From a virus, in IMG/VR virus record IMGVR_UViG_3300025133_000727, positions 1-20,849 of that record: a DNA stretch of 20,849 nt; one strand, given 5' to 3'. The notes beneath the pieces were generated by a model. That model was not told the origin of the DNA and did no database searches. It saw only the letters and a program-made list of their open reading frames with translations. Of the stretch, positions 1 through 6,043 are shown one piece after another. Positions within the stretch are counted from its first letter, which is position 1, and each line of letters begins with the position of its first letter. The position numbers were made by a program, and so were the translations under genes.

Positions 1-235
1 CCTTTTTGATCCGCACCATCCAGTACCGTCGCTGGGCTGGGCTGCGCTGAGCCAAATCAATAACGATTTGCTTAAGCTCCTGAGGATCTCTCCCTAGCAA
101 GAAACAAATATCTCTACAGCGCTGAGTACGAAACCAATCCACTGCGACAGCCATCTCTCTTGTAGTGCGGGAGCGTGCCACATCATTGACCGCAAGGAGC
201 AACACCTCTTGCCAGAGCCGCTGCTCACCGGGCAT
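1..235 (-). CDS. Small phage protein, partial (3' end beyond left edge)
   Basis: An open minus-strand frame begins with ATG at 235 and is still open at base 1, giving at least 78 residues (starts MPGEQRLWQEVLLLAVNDVA). The ATG lies inside the end of the resolvase gene, overlapping it by 11 bases (225-235), so the two are probably translationally coupled. The protein is predicted mainly helical, with a Trp-rich pattern (LWQEVLLLAVNDV, AVDWFRTQ, CRDICFLLGRDPQELKQ). This resembles small proteins common in phage and prophage replication regions, typically with a W-F-x-S/T motif followed by a C-x-L-x-G-x-D-P-x-x-L motif. I cannot name a function. The frame, the overlap and the protein-like composition support a real gene. 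The family resemblance is from memory. Confidence 0.7.
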   Translation of the reverse strand, partial: MPGEQRLWQEVLLLAVNDVARSRTTREMAVAVDWFRTQRCRDICFLLGRDPQELKQIVIDLAQRSPAQRRYWMVRIKK

Positions 236-575
236 TAATTTCGACCTCAACTCTTGGGTTGGTGCGGTCCAAGCCCCAATAAATATGCTTCTCTTTTACC
301 TGACGATCATTCTTGTAGATGAAATTCTGCATGGCATCCAACACCACCGATTCGTCAAGGTCGGGGCGACGAGAAGAATAATAGATAGTCATACTTATCG
401 AGAGGTCTTCCTCAAGAAGTGGGTCTACCTTGGGGCATTGAAGCTGGAAGGCCTGTAAAAAGGACAGTGCTTTCGCACTTTTGATAAAACGTGGCACTTT
501 CCCGTGCATGACGAGGCGTCGGCTGTTGCTCTTGGATGCTGGCTCTCCTAACGCTGTGAACTTTATAGTTGACAT
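225..575 (-). CDS. rusA: RusA-like Holliday junction resolvase
   Basis: This 116-residue protein matches the size and layout of the RusA family, dimeric metal-dependent endonucleases that resolve four-way DNA junctions during phage recombination and replication. The N-terminus has the family pattern G-x-P-x-SKSNSRR (residues 10-20). The acidic active-site block RRPDLDESVVLDAM follows around residues 69-82, and the third conserved aspartate is in the KNDRQV segment near residue 90. In E. coli RusA, DLDN is followed by a catalytic lysine (Lys76); here that position is valine, so the catalytic set is incomplete by that comparison. The start ATG sits under the -35 box of the divergent promoter. 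No strong Shine-Dalgarno is visible upstream. It is transcribed away from the nuclease/annealase operon, but its role fits that module. Confidence 0.82.
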   Translation of the reverse strand: MSTIKFTALGEPASKSNSRRLVMHGKVPRFIKSAKALSFLQAFQLQCPKVDPLLEEDLSISMTIYYSSRRPDLDESVVLDAMQNFIYKNDRQVKEKHIYWGLDRTNPRVEVEINAR

Positions 576-597
576 GGGGAACAGAGCAACCTATGTT
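569..597 (+). promoter_or_regulatory. Sigma70-type promoter for the rightward operon
   Basis: TTGACA at 569-574 is a perfect -35 consensus. After exactly 17 bases, TATGTT at 592-597 matches the -10 consensus at four of six positions, including the first T, the A and the last T. Transcription would start near 604, just before the AGGAGG at 606-611 and the ATG at 617, giving a very short leader. The -35 box overlaps the start codon of the divergent resolvase gene (573-575), so polymerase binding here would compete with expression of that gene. Read from sequence only. Confidence 0.7.
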
Positions 598-605
598 CTG
601 AAACT

Positions 606-611
606 AGGAGG
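606..611 (+). promoter_or_regulatory. Ribosome binding site AGGAGG
   Basis: A full AGGAGG lies five bases before the ATG at 617 and fixes the start of the first gene of the rightward operon. Confidence 0.8.
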
Positions 612-616
612 AAGAA

Positions 617-1507
617 ATGAAAATCACGAATAAATTTAATTTACCCCAAACTATAGCCGATGCGTTGGCAACTTCGCAAGCCCGGTACAGCAAGGGTGAC
701 GCTTGGATGAGCGTCACGGGCCTTCAGAGGTCTCCGCGCATCAGCCTTCTTTCCAAAAAACACTGGAAGAAATTAGAAGAAGATGTTTCCGATTCAGTAT
801 GGAAGCTCTTCGGCTCTGCCGTACATACCATCTTGGAAGATGGTGGCACAGGATCAAATGCTCTCATAAAAGAAGAGCGTCTCTCTATGGATATCTTGGG
901 GCAGACCATCAGTGGAGCTATCGACATTCAAGAGATCACCGACTTTGGCATTGAGATCACTGACTACAAAGTCACCCGTGCCATCTCTGCCATGCCTAAT
1001 TCTTTTTCTCTACCATCTTGGACAGAGCAACTGAACGCTTACGCGACACTCGTGGAAGAGAACAAAGGATTGCCGGTCACCCGTCTTTCTATATGCGCAA
1101 TTCTCAGGGATCACTCCCCCGCACAGGTTGAGCGACAGGCAGACTATCCAGCCGCGCCTATCGTCACAGTAGAGATCGAACTCTGGCCCAAGGAACAACG
1201 CCTAGAGTGGCTAGAGAAGCGCGTACAGGCGCATCTCGGGGCAGAGCTAACCCTCAACACCCTCGACACACTACCCCTCTGCACGGACGAGGAGCGCTGG
1301 AAGCGTGGGGATAAGTGGGCAATCAAAACCAACGCCAGCGCAACACGTGCCAAAAAAGTTTTTGATTCAGAGGCTGATGCCCTTGAGTTCAAAGCCGACA
1401 ACTCTAGCTGGGTTGTTGAACACCGACCCGCACTACCAGTGCGGTGCACGAGCTACTGTGAAGTAGCAAAATTCTGCAACCAATATCAAACGGAGATACT
1501 CAAATGA
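617..1507 (+). CDS. Cas4/RecB-like PD-(D/E)XK nuclease with probable Fe-S cluster
   Basis: This 296-residue protein carries the motif series of the RecB/AddB/Cas4 nuclease clade. H70 is in GSAVHTILEDG, D103 is in SGAID, D116-Y-K118 is in EITDYK, and Q138-x3-Y142 is in the EQLNAY segment. Four cysteines are arranged as in Fe-S-containing members: C222 upstream and a C-terminal cluster C277-x3-C281-x5-C287. The likely role is a DNA exonuclease that resects ends for the annealing protein encoded three genes downstream. It is the first gene of the rightward operon, with a strong AGGAGG and the promoter at 569-597. Its stop overlaps the next start (ATGA, 1504-1507). There are no CRISPR repeats or other cas genes here, so a CRISPR adaptation role is not supported. 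The motifs are seen directly; the Fe-S cluster and exonuclease polarity are inferred from the family. Confidence 0.85.
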   Translation: MKITNKFNLPQTIADALATSQARYSKGDAWMSVTGLQRSPRISLLSKKHWKKLEEDVSDSVWKLFGSAVHTILEDGGTGSNALIKEERLSMDILGQTISGAIDIQEITDFGIEITDYKVTRAISAMPNSFSLPSWTEQLNAYATLVEENKGLPVTRLSICAILRDHSPAQVERQADYPAAPIVTVEIELWPKEQRLEWLEKRVQAHLGAELTLNTLDTLPLCTDEERWKRGDKWAIKTNASATRAKKVFDSEADALEFKADNSSWVVEHRPALPVRCTSYCEVAKFCNQYQTEILK

Positions 1508-1800
1508 AACGATCAGACAAAAGCGTTAGGGATAGGCTACTTGTCGAGAACTACATCATGCAAAAAAGTTTGGGCCGATCTGGAATCGTTCGGGTTTTAG
1601 CGCGCGCATTCTCACTGACCCCAGCTTACATTTACAAGCTCATAGAAGAGTATCGCTCTCAACACCCGGAAATCTGGGAACAACTGCATATTCAAAATGC
1701 GCAGTTGCACGCGGAGCGACTAGGTATTTCCAACGCCATTACAACAGAGCAGCGTCCTACCCGTGGTTGGTGGAAACGTCTCCTCAACAAGTTGTCTTAG
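1504..1800 (+). CDS. Small basic HTH-like protein
   Basis: A 98-residue protein with no family I can name. Residues 24-50 (GRSGIVRVLARAFSLTPAYI plus the following helix) look like a helix-turn-helix: a small helix, the turn FSLTPAY, then a recognition-like helix IYKLIEEYR. The C-terminus is basic and Trp-containing (RGWWKRLLNKLS), which could bind nucleic acid or a membrane. It starts inside the stop of the nuclease gene (ATGA overlap), with a GGAG about ten bases upstream. That coupling suggests it acts with the nuclease/annealase module, perhaps as a regulator. DNA binding is an inference from the helix pattern only. Confidence 0.65.
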   Translation: MKRSDKSVRDRLLVENYIMQKSLGRSGIVRVLARAFSLTPAYIYKLIEEYRSQHPEIWEQLHIQNAQLHAERLGISNAITTEQRPTRGWWKRLLNKLS

Positions 1801-1804
1801 GAGG
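1799..1804 (+). promoter_or_regulatory. Ribosome binding site deciding a GTG start
   Basis: AGGAGG, sharing its first bases with the preceding stop codon, sits five bases upstream of GTG at 1810. No ATG in the same frame is near, so this site decides the start. Confidence 0.75.
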
Positions 1805-1809
1805 CTGCG

Positions 1810-2055
1810 GTGACAAGCGCAGAGATAAACAATCTGACGATTGAAGAGCTAGAGCGGATCATTACGCTCCGTGCCAAGGACATCACGGTCTTTATTGGCA
1901 CCGTACCGGGAAAAGTTTTGCTCACTAGCGACATTCACAATGTCTCTTTAAACGGTTCGATGGTTCAACTCAACCTAGAGACAGCAGCGCTTGACAGCGT
2001 GATGGAGAACAACTCTTTCCAAGCAGCATTCGGGAGTAAATATGATGACAACTAA
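1810..2055 (+). CDS. Small hypothetical protein, GTG start
   Basis: An 81-residue acidic protein starting with GTG. The choice of GTG is supported by a perfect AGGAGG at 1799-1804, five bases before it. The N-terminal third is predicted helical (AEINNLTIEELERIITLRAK). It is followed by short hydrophobic strands (ITVFIGTVPGKVLL, SDIHNVSLNGSMVQLNL) and a helical end, suggesting a small alpha/beta fold. The stop overlaps the start of the annealing protein gene by 14 bases, so the two are likely co-translated, and a role as its partner or modulator is possible. I recognise no family. Confidence 0.65.
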   Translation: MTSAEINNLTIEELERIITLRAKDITVFIGTVPGKVLLTSDIHNVSLNGSMVQLNLETAALDSVMENNSFQAAFGSKYDDN

Positions 2056-2869
2056 AAAGAAAACTGTGTGGGAAACCCTCACCACAGACGAGGTCAAGAT
2101 TGAGGTGGATGAGCACCGGCAAAAGAAAGGTAACCTCGACTACCTTTCCTGGGCATGGGCGTGGGGCAAGCTCAAGGATCACTACCCTGATGCTTCTTTT
2201 GAGAAGCACTGGTTTGAAAGTGGTGACTGTTGGGTTCCTTATAGCTGCGACGAACATGGGTTCGCCTATGTGCAGGTTGCTGTTACAGTGGAGGGGTCCA
2301 CACTAACTGAAACCCTCCCGGTTCTTAATCACAACAATAAACCCGTAACCAAACCTGATTCATTTGAGGTTAACACCGCATTACAGCGCTGCTTGTGCAA
2401 GGCCATTGCTTACCACGGCTTAGGCTTTCATATCTATGCTGGCGAGGACCTTCAAGATTACACCCCTGACAAGCCGGTAAAAAAGGTGGAGAAAGAAGGA
2501 CCTGTCTTAGCCAAGGCTGTCACAGAAAACCCGGTGGTTGCTGCGGCGCAAGAGAAACTAGGTGCGGAAATAAAGACGGTCACCTCAGAGGTGGATTATC
2601 ACAATACTTACGACTCTAACGGTGTTTTGTTACATGGCTTTGACGACGACACTCTGACATTCGTTATGGATGCTAGTGTACCGGTCGATCAGCAGCACAA
2701 ATATGTGTCAGACCACATGCCCGGTATTCTGAAAACGATATCAACGACTGATGACTTGTCCAAGTTGTTGGGGAACTCATCCACTCTACTACACACCATT
2801 GCAAAGTCCACTGGCATCGCTGTCGGTGAACTGGATGTGGTGAAGTTAATCAAAAACCACAAGACATAG
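2042..2869 (+). CDS. Sak3-type single-strand annealing protein (DUF1071)
   Basis: This 275-residue protein has the features of the DUF1071 family, phage single-strand annealing proteins of the Sak3 type, which pair complementary ssDNA during phage recombination. Seen directly are the N-terminal LDYLSWAWAWGKLK (residues 32-45), the central DSFEVNTALQRCLCKAIA (106-123) and GLGFHIYAGEDL (126-137). The conserved core ends near residue 140. The remainder is a charged linker and a variable helical tail, perhaps for partner binding. GGGAG at 2032-2036 lies five bases before the first of two adjacent ATGs (2042, 2045). It sits in one operon with a Cas4-like nuclease, the usual exonuclease/annealase arrangement. 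Family assignment is by motif recognition; the recombination role is established for the family but not shown here. Confidence 0.85.
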   Translation: MMTTKKKTVWETLTTDEVKIEVDEHRQKKGNLDYLSWAWAWGKLKDHYPDASFEKHWFESGDCWVPYSCDEHGFAYVQVAVTVEGSTLTETLPVLNHNNKPVTKPDSFEVNTALQRCLCKAIAYHGLGFHIYAGEDLQDYTPDKPVKKVEKEGPVLAKAVTENPVVAAAQEKLGAEIKTVTSEVDYHNTYDSNGVLLHGFDDDTLTFVMDASVPVDQQHKYVSDHMPGILKTISTTDDLSKLLGNSSTLLHTIAKSTGIAVGELDVVKLIKNHKT

Positions 2870-2882
2870 GAGTAAAAAAACA

Positions 2883-3170
2883 ATGGCTATCGGAAACCTT
2901 TTCGACAACCGCTCTCAAAACCCACCGGCATGGCGTGAATGGAGTGGCGATGTCTCATTCCGCAAGGAGGACATCGACTATCTCGTGATGCAATACAATG
3001 ACAAGGGCGAAGCAAAGATGACCATGAACGGGGAGACCAAGCAGGGCAAGAAGGGGGCTTACATCAATGTTAGGCTCAAAGAACTTTACCAGAAAGACGC
3101 AGCGTCTACGCCGAAAGCCGCACCTGTTGAGGAGCCTTCTCCACCAACCCTTACGTTGGATGATCTCTAG
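2883..3170 (+). CDS. Small hypothetical protein with acidic C-terminal tail
   Basis: A 95-residue protein with a clear AGGAG at 2868-2872 before the ATG. The N-terminal two thirds look globular and strand-rich (WREWSGDVSFRKEDIDYLVM, then MTMNGETKQGKKGAYINVRL). After residue 74 comes a Pro/Glu-rich linker ending in TLTLDDL. A basic beta core plus a flexible acidic tail directly downstream of an annealing protein recalls ssDNA-binding accessory proteins with acidic tails. However, no OB-fold signature can be confirmed by eye, so this is only a suggestion. The stop overlaps the start of the HNH gene by 11 bases. Confidence 0.65.
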   Translation: MAIGNLFDNRSQNPPAWREWSGDVSFRKEDIDYLVMQYNDKGEAKMTMNGETKQGKKGAYINVRLKELYQKDAASTPKAAPVEEPSPPTLTLDDL

Positions 3171-3459
3171 GTTCAAGCAGCGCCGTGTGCGAGATAAGAA
3201 ATATCTTGCGCACGTGCGGCAACTACCCTGTCTCTCATGCAGAGTGCATTGGTGTGGTGACGCGCACCACATCACTTACGCAGAACCCAACGCACTGGGC
3301 ATGAAGGTGGGAGACAACTGGGTGGTGCCGCTCTGCCGATCTTGTCATCACCTTCTTCACATGGATGGAAATGAAAGAAAGTTTTGGGAGATCGTTGACC
3401 GCGATCCCATTGAGTGGGCCACCAAAGAATGGAAGGAGTGGCAAGATGGAAGTACGTGA
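3160..3459 (+). CDS. HNH endonuclease-like zinc protein
   Basis: A 99-residue protein with a beta-beta-alpha HNH layout. It has a zinc knuckle at C24-x2-C27 (LPCLSC), the core DAHHI (H36, H37), then N53 and the second knuckle C59-x2-C62-H63-H64-x2-H67 in VVPLCRSCHHLLH. It resembles small phage HNH proteins of the DUF968/Ref/NinG neighbourhood type that accompany recombination modules and nick or cut DNA. The ATG at 3160 was chosen because it overlaps the preceding stop and gives the usual short N-terminus; an in-frame ATG at 3067 lies deep inside the previous gene. The 3' end overlaps the next gene by 14 bases. Nuclease activity is inferred. Confidence 0.8.
   Translation: MISRFKQRRVRDKKYLAHVRQLPCLSCRVHWCGDAHHITYAEPNALGMKVGDNWVVPLCRSCHHLLHMDGNERKFWEIVDRDPIEWATKEWKEWQDGST
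3433..3438 (+). promoter_or_regulatory. Ribosome binding site deciding the 3446 start
   Basis: AAGGAG inside the end of the HNH gene, seven bases before the ATG at 3446. It selects this start over longer in-frame possibilities. Confidence 0.7.
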
Positions 3460-3886
3460 CGCAACCTTTACCTTTGAGGCGCAACTTCATAGCGTCCTCA
3501 ACAACATGAAAGCACAGACAGGTGTGGTGATTAAGCTACTCATCCACCCGGACGACGTACCTGTAGGGCTGTTGTCCCACACAACGGCTACCCGTTTCGG
3601 TGTGGCTATGGTGGAACTGGACGATCATGAAGAACCGGTGCCCCCGAAGGATGGCAACCTCGTCGCCAACGCTTCCATGTTGTGCAAGGAAGCCGGGTTT
3701 CAATTTTACATGCACGCATGGGCGGAAGCTAACAATGCGCCGCTGACTTTAACAGACGACGAGGAGCAAGTGGCGCGTGAGCGCGTGCGCTTTGCTATTG
3801 GGGTGGAATCTTTATCTGAGTTGAGTGAAAACAAAACTGCTCAGAGAAAGTTCCGAGAACTACGAACTGCTTACGAGAAGGATTAG
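3446..3886 (+). CDS. Conserved phage hypothetical protein
   Basis: A 146-residue protein. The start at 3446 is set by AAGGAG at 3433-3438, seven bases upstream; in-frame ATGs further upstream lie inside the HNH gene. The N-terminal half has an alpha/beta pattern with VVIKLLIHPDDVP, then TATRFGVAMVELDDHEEP. This resembles conserved hypothetical proteins in phage replication regions that share the IHPxDxP and TRxxxAMVEL segments. The C-terminal third is helical and charged. I recognise the pattern but not a function. The overlap with the HNH gene implies co-expression. Confidence 0.72.
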   Translation: MEVRDATFTFEAQLHSVLNNMKAQTGVVIKLLIHPDDVPVGLLSHTTATRFGVAMVELDDHEEPVPPKDGNLVANASMLCKEAGFQFYMHAWAEANNAPLTLTDDEEQVARERVRFAIGVESLSELSENKTAQRKFRELRTAYEKD

Positions 3887-3890
3887 AAAG

Positions 3891-4088
3891 ATGAATCAGT
3901 TAATGAACAGACCCGCCAAGCTTAAGGGTGAGTACACCAAGTACAGTGTGTTAATTCCCAACACGTTGCTTGAGGCCATGCGCCTCGTGGCTGAAAGCCA
4001 AGACATGACTGCCGCTACAGTATTTCGTACTGCCGTCGAGCGGTATGTCATGGAACACCGCCTGTTCAAGGAAGACTCCGATGGCTGA
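3891..4088 (+). CDS. Ribbon-helix-helix-like small protein
   Basis: A 65-residue protein. Its centre (residues 17-55) has a short strand KYSVLIPNTL, a helix LLEAMRLVAESQD, a turn MTAATV and a second helix FRTAVERYVMEH. This is the layout of MetJ/Arc-type ribbon-helix-helix DNA-binding proteins. The ATG at 3891 lies four bases after the previous stop, with a purine-rich AAGGAT upstream; a longer in-frame start at 3825 would sit inside the previous gene. It may be a phage repressor or autoregulator of this operon. DNA binding is inferred from the pattern. Confidence 0.7.
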   Translation: MNQLMNRPAKLKGEYTKYSVLIPNTLLEAMRLVAESQDMTAATVFRTAVERYVMEHRLFKEDSDG

Positions 4089-4416
4089 AGAAACCCCAGC
4101 TTATACGCTCTATAGAAGAGACGCGCCGAACACGAGCATCGAAGCAGCCGAAGAACTGGATGTAACGACACGGGAAAAGATGGTGCTGGAAGCGATCAGT
4201 GCCTTCCCTACCGGCTGCATATCCGATGATGTGCGTCACTACTGCGCACAGCATCACAACATTCACAGCTACTCCAGCGTTACCGCCCGGTACAAATCCT
4301 TGGAAGAGAAAGAGTTGATTGAATACACGGGAGAGAAACGTAAGGGAGATAGTGGGCGCAACCAAAGAGTGATGGTTCGTAAAGAACGCCAACTGGAACT
4401 CCCATGGAGTATTTAA
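4081..4416 (+). CDS. Winged-helix domain protein
   Basis: A 111-residue protein. Residues 29-98 have a winged-helix pattern: helix REKMVLEAISAFP, the segment GCISDDVRHYCAQ, then a recognition-like helix SYSSVTARYKSLEEKELI. A basic wing follows with strands either side (YTGEKRKGDSGRNQRVMV). Such small winged-helix proteins are common in phage early regions. The ATG at 4081 overlaps the stop of the ribbon-helix-helix gene by 8 bases, so the two putative DNA-binding proteins are coupled. A function as transcription regulator or replication accessory is inferred; no target site was identified. Confidence 0.72.
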   Translation: MAEETPAYTLYRRDAPNTSIEAAEELDVTTREKMVLEAISAFPTGCISDDVRHYCAQHHNIHSYSSVTARYKSLEEKELIEYTGEKRKGDSGRNQRVMVRKERQLELPWSI

Positions 4417-5207
4417 GCGTAGGCATAGGGTTGTTGCGTTTATTAATGGAGGCTGGTTCTCCAGACGCACCCCCTATCATCTTGGATGAGTGGGTGTACG
4501 GGCGAGCCGACTATGTAATCCACTCTGACATTACAGAAGCAGAAGCCTGTCGCAAAGCGGAAGCACGTGCCAAGCTTAATGCTATTCAAACATTCAATGG
4601 AGAGTATGTATCATCCGACAGCTTCATGTCCTGTAAAGAATCAGGAGAGAATGTCGAGTGTCCCATGCACACCTTCACGTGGTCTATGCTAGATGGACTC
4701 ATCAGTGGAATTCGTAACCGAACAGTACGTGCCACAGACAATCTTGAAGACCAGCGCGTGTGCCGTGTTGTTCTGGAGGCGCGCGTTACCTCACGGGCAG
4801 AGCCTGTAGATCCTAACTTTGATATACATGTAGGTTTGTCGAGCATGGTTCTCAGGGATGGTGACCCACTAACTATTACACTGGAACCTACGCAGGATAT
4901 GCACGTTAATATTCTGGTGGAAGATCACACCAGTACCCTAACTCGCATCTTCCCGAACCAGTTCAACAGGAACAGCGCAATATCAAACAGAACTCTAATT
5001 CCTGGCAGTGAGGATTATTCTCTCCAAGCCAGGTTCCCTTCCCAGTTGACAGGGAACGAGACATACGAAGTAGTCCACGTCCTTACGACGCAGCGCAAGC
5101 TGGCGTTGCTGGATACCTATTCAATAGAAGACTTCAATCTAAAACTATTGGAGATACCAAACGATGAGAAGCGGTACGTTAAGAAGGCGTATCGTCTGGT
5201 TAAATAG
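4404..5207 (+). CDS. DUF4384-domain protein with FlgT/LPP20-like N-terminal half
   Basis: A 267-residue protein of two parts. Residues 28-130 resemble the N-terminal domain of FlgT-type and LPP20-type envelope proteins, with the helix EAEACRKAEARAKLNAIQTF and four cysteines (C49, C77, C86, C120) that could form disulfides. Residues 147-232 match the DUF4384 pattern (RDGDPLTITLEP, VNILVEDHT, RIFPNQF, LIPGSEDYSL, ETYEVVHVLTTQ), a beta-sandwich domain of bacterial periplasmic or outer-membrane proteins. The N-terminus (MEYLSVGIGLLRLLMEAGSP) is mildly hydrophobic but lacks a basic n-region, so export is uncertain. The ATG at 4404 overlaps the previous stop; an in-frame ATG at 4446 is an alternative, and neither has a strong ribosome site. 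It probably works with the lipoprotein gene two positions downstream. Confidence 0.72.
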   Translation: MEYLSVGIGLLRLLMEAGSPDAPPIILDEWVYGRADYVIHSDITEAEACRKAEARAKLNAIQTFNGEYVSSDSFMSCKESGENVECPMHTFTWSMLDGLISGIRNRTVRATDNLEDQRVCRVVLEARVTSRAEPVDPNFDIHVGLSSMVLRDGDPLTITLEPTQDMHVNILVEDHTSTLTRIFPNQFNRNSAISNRTLIPGSEDYSLQARFPSQLTGNETYEVVHVLTTQRKLALLDTYSIEDFNLKLLEIPNDEKRYVKKAYRLVK

Positions 5208-5211
5208 GAGG
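5206..5211 (+). promoter_or_regulatory. Ribosome binding site deciding ATG 5217
   Basis: AGGAGG begins at the end of the previous stop codon and lies five bases before ATG 5217, favouring that start over the adjacent GTG at 5214. Confidence 0.7.
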
Positions 5212-5216
5212 AAGTG

Positions 5217-5423
5217 ATGACAAATTCTACCCATGTCACCGGAACAGACAATGATGTGTACCATTTAATGGTAAAGAAATTTCCACAACAACAGCAACGT
5301 ATCAGCGCATTACGCGAGGCACTAGAAGAGATACGTGATGTAGCACGAGTGAGCGAGGGCGTAGAGTTTTATGCGATGCTTGCAGAGAAAGCTTTAACTA
5401 AAGACGAGGAGGAAAATCAATGA
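5217..5423 (+). CDS. Small helical hypothetical protein
   Basis: A 68-residue protein. ATG 5217 is preferred over GTG 5214 because of AGGAGG at 5206-5211. Residues 20-60 form a likely amphipathic helix or coiled coil (KKFPQQQQRISALREALEEI, then a helix ending AMLAEKALTKDEEENQ). There is no membrane segment or recognised motif. It lies between two envelope-type genes and its stop overlaps the lipoprotein start (ATGA at 5420-5423), so it belongs to the same translational unit. Function unknown. Confidence 0.65.
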   Translation: MTNSTHVTGTDNDVYHLMVKKFPQQQQRISALREALEEIRDVARVSEGVEFYAMLAEKALTKDEEENQ

Positions 5424-6043
5424 GCATACTAACAGGAATAGGAATCTATTTAGCTGCCACCTTCTTACTGGTAACACTCCAGGGGTGCGCAACACCAACG
5501 CCCGGTTCACCAGAAGCATTCCTCAAGAAGCAGGAAGACAGGCGTGAGCAGCAGCGGGAAATGGTAATAGATACTATTGAAGACTTACCCGAGTGGTTTG
5601 TCGAGCTACCCGAAGAGGACAATGCCATTCATTCAGTAGGAAGCGGCACCTCTCCAGACCTACAGCTAGCCATAGACAAAAGCATTCTACACGCCAAGCG
5701 CACACTGGCTGATCGCATCGAAGGCAAGCTCAGTTCTCAAGTAAAGGAATATATAACAGAAACAGGGAAGGGAGTAGCGCCGCCCACTCTTACTGACACA
5801 GAACGTGTAACCAAGAACATCATGCGAGAGGTGAACGTGGCGGGGTACAGTGTGAAAGAGATGGAGATCAAGCCACACCAAACATTCTTTCGTGTTTATG
5901 TGCTGTTGATGTACCCTACAGGGGAAGCCAACGAACTGTTGCATCTATATCAACAGCGCAGGGGACTGTCCCACGGACCTGATGCAGCCCGAAAAGGCTA
6001 TGAAGAACTCGACAAAGAAAGGTTGAAGGGGGAAACCCTATGA
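5420..6043 (+). CDS. LPP20-type lipoprotein
   Basis: A 207-residue protein with a lipoprotein signal peptide: hydrophobic residues 4-20, then L20-Q21-G22-C23, so Cys23 would be lipidated after cleavage. Ala at +2 does not signal inner-membrane retention in the Lol scheme, so the outer membrane is expected in a Gram-negative host. Residues 53-175 follow the LPP20 family pattern (LPEWFVELP, IHSVGSGTSPDLQLAIDKS, HAKRTLADRIEGKLSSQVKE, then a C-terminal strand FFRVYVLLMYP). This family includes FlgP-like envelope lipoproteins. A GAGGAGG ribosome site lies just upstream. It is unusual for a phage early/middle operon; possible roles are superinfection exclusion, envelope remodelling or interaction with the host motility apparatus. 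These roles are inference only. Confidence 0.8.
   Translation: MSILTGIGIYLAATFLLVTLQGCATPTPGSPEAFLKKQEDRREQQREMVIDTIEDLPEWFVELPEEDNAIHSVGSGTSPDLQLAIDKSILHAKRTLADRIEGKLSSQVKEYITETGKGVAPPTLTDTERVTKNIMREVNVAGYSVKEMEIKPHQTFFRVYVLLMYPTGEANELLHLYQQRRGLSHGPDAARKGYEELDKERLKGETL

Noticed and set aside
165-458. Plus-strand frame of 97 codons
   Set aside because: It is antisense to the resolvase, with no ribosome site and no recognisable protein features.
1144-1449. Minus-strand frame of 101 codons inside the nuclease gene
   Set aside because: A Ser/Arg-rich shadow of a well-supported gene.
617-1507. CRISPR Cas4 role for the nuclease
   Set aside because: No CRISPR repeats or cas1/cas2 are present. 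The neighbour is a phage annealase, which explains the nuclease better.
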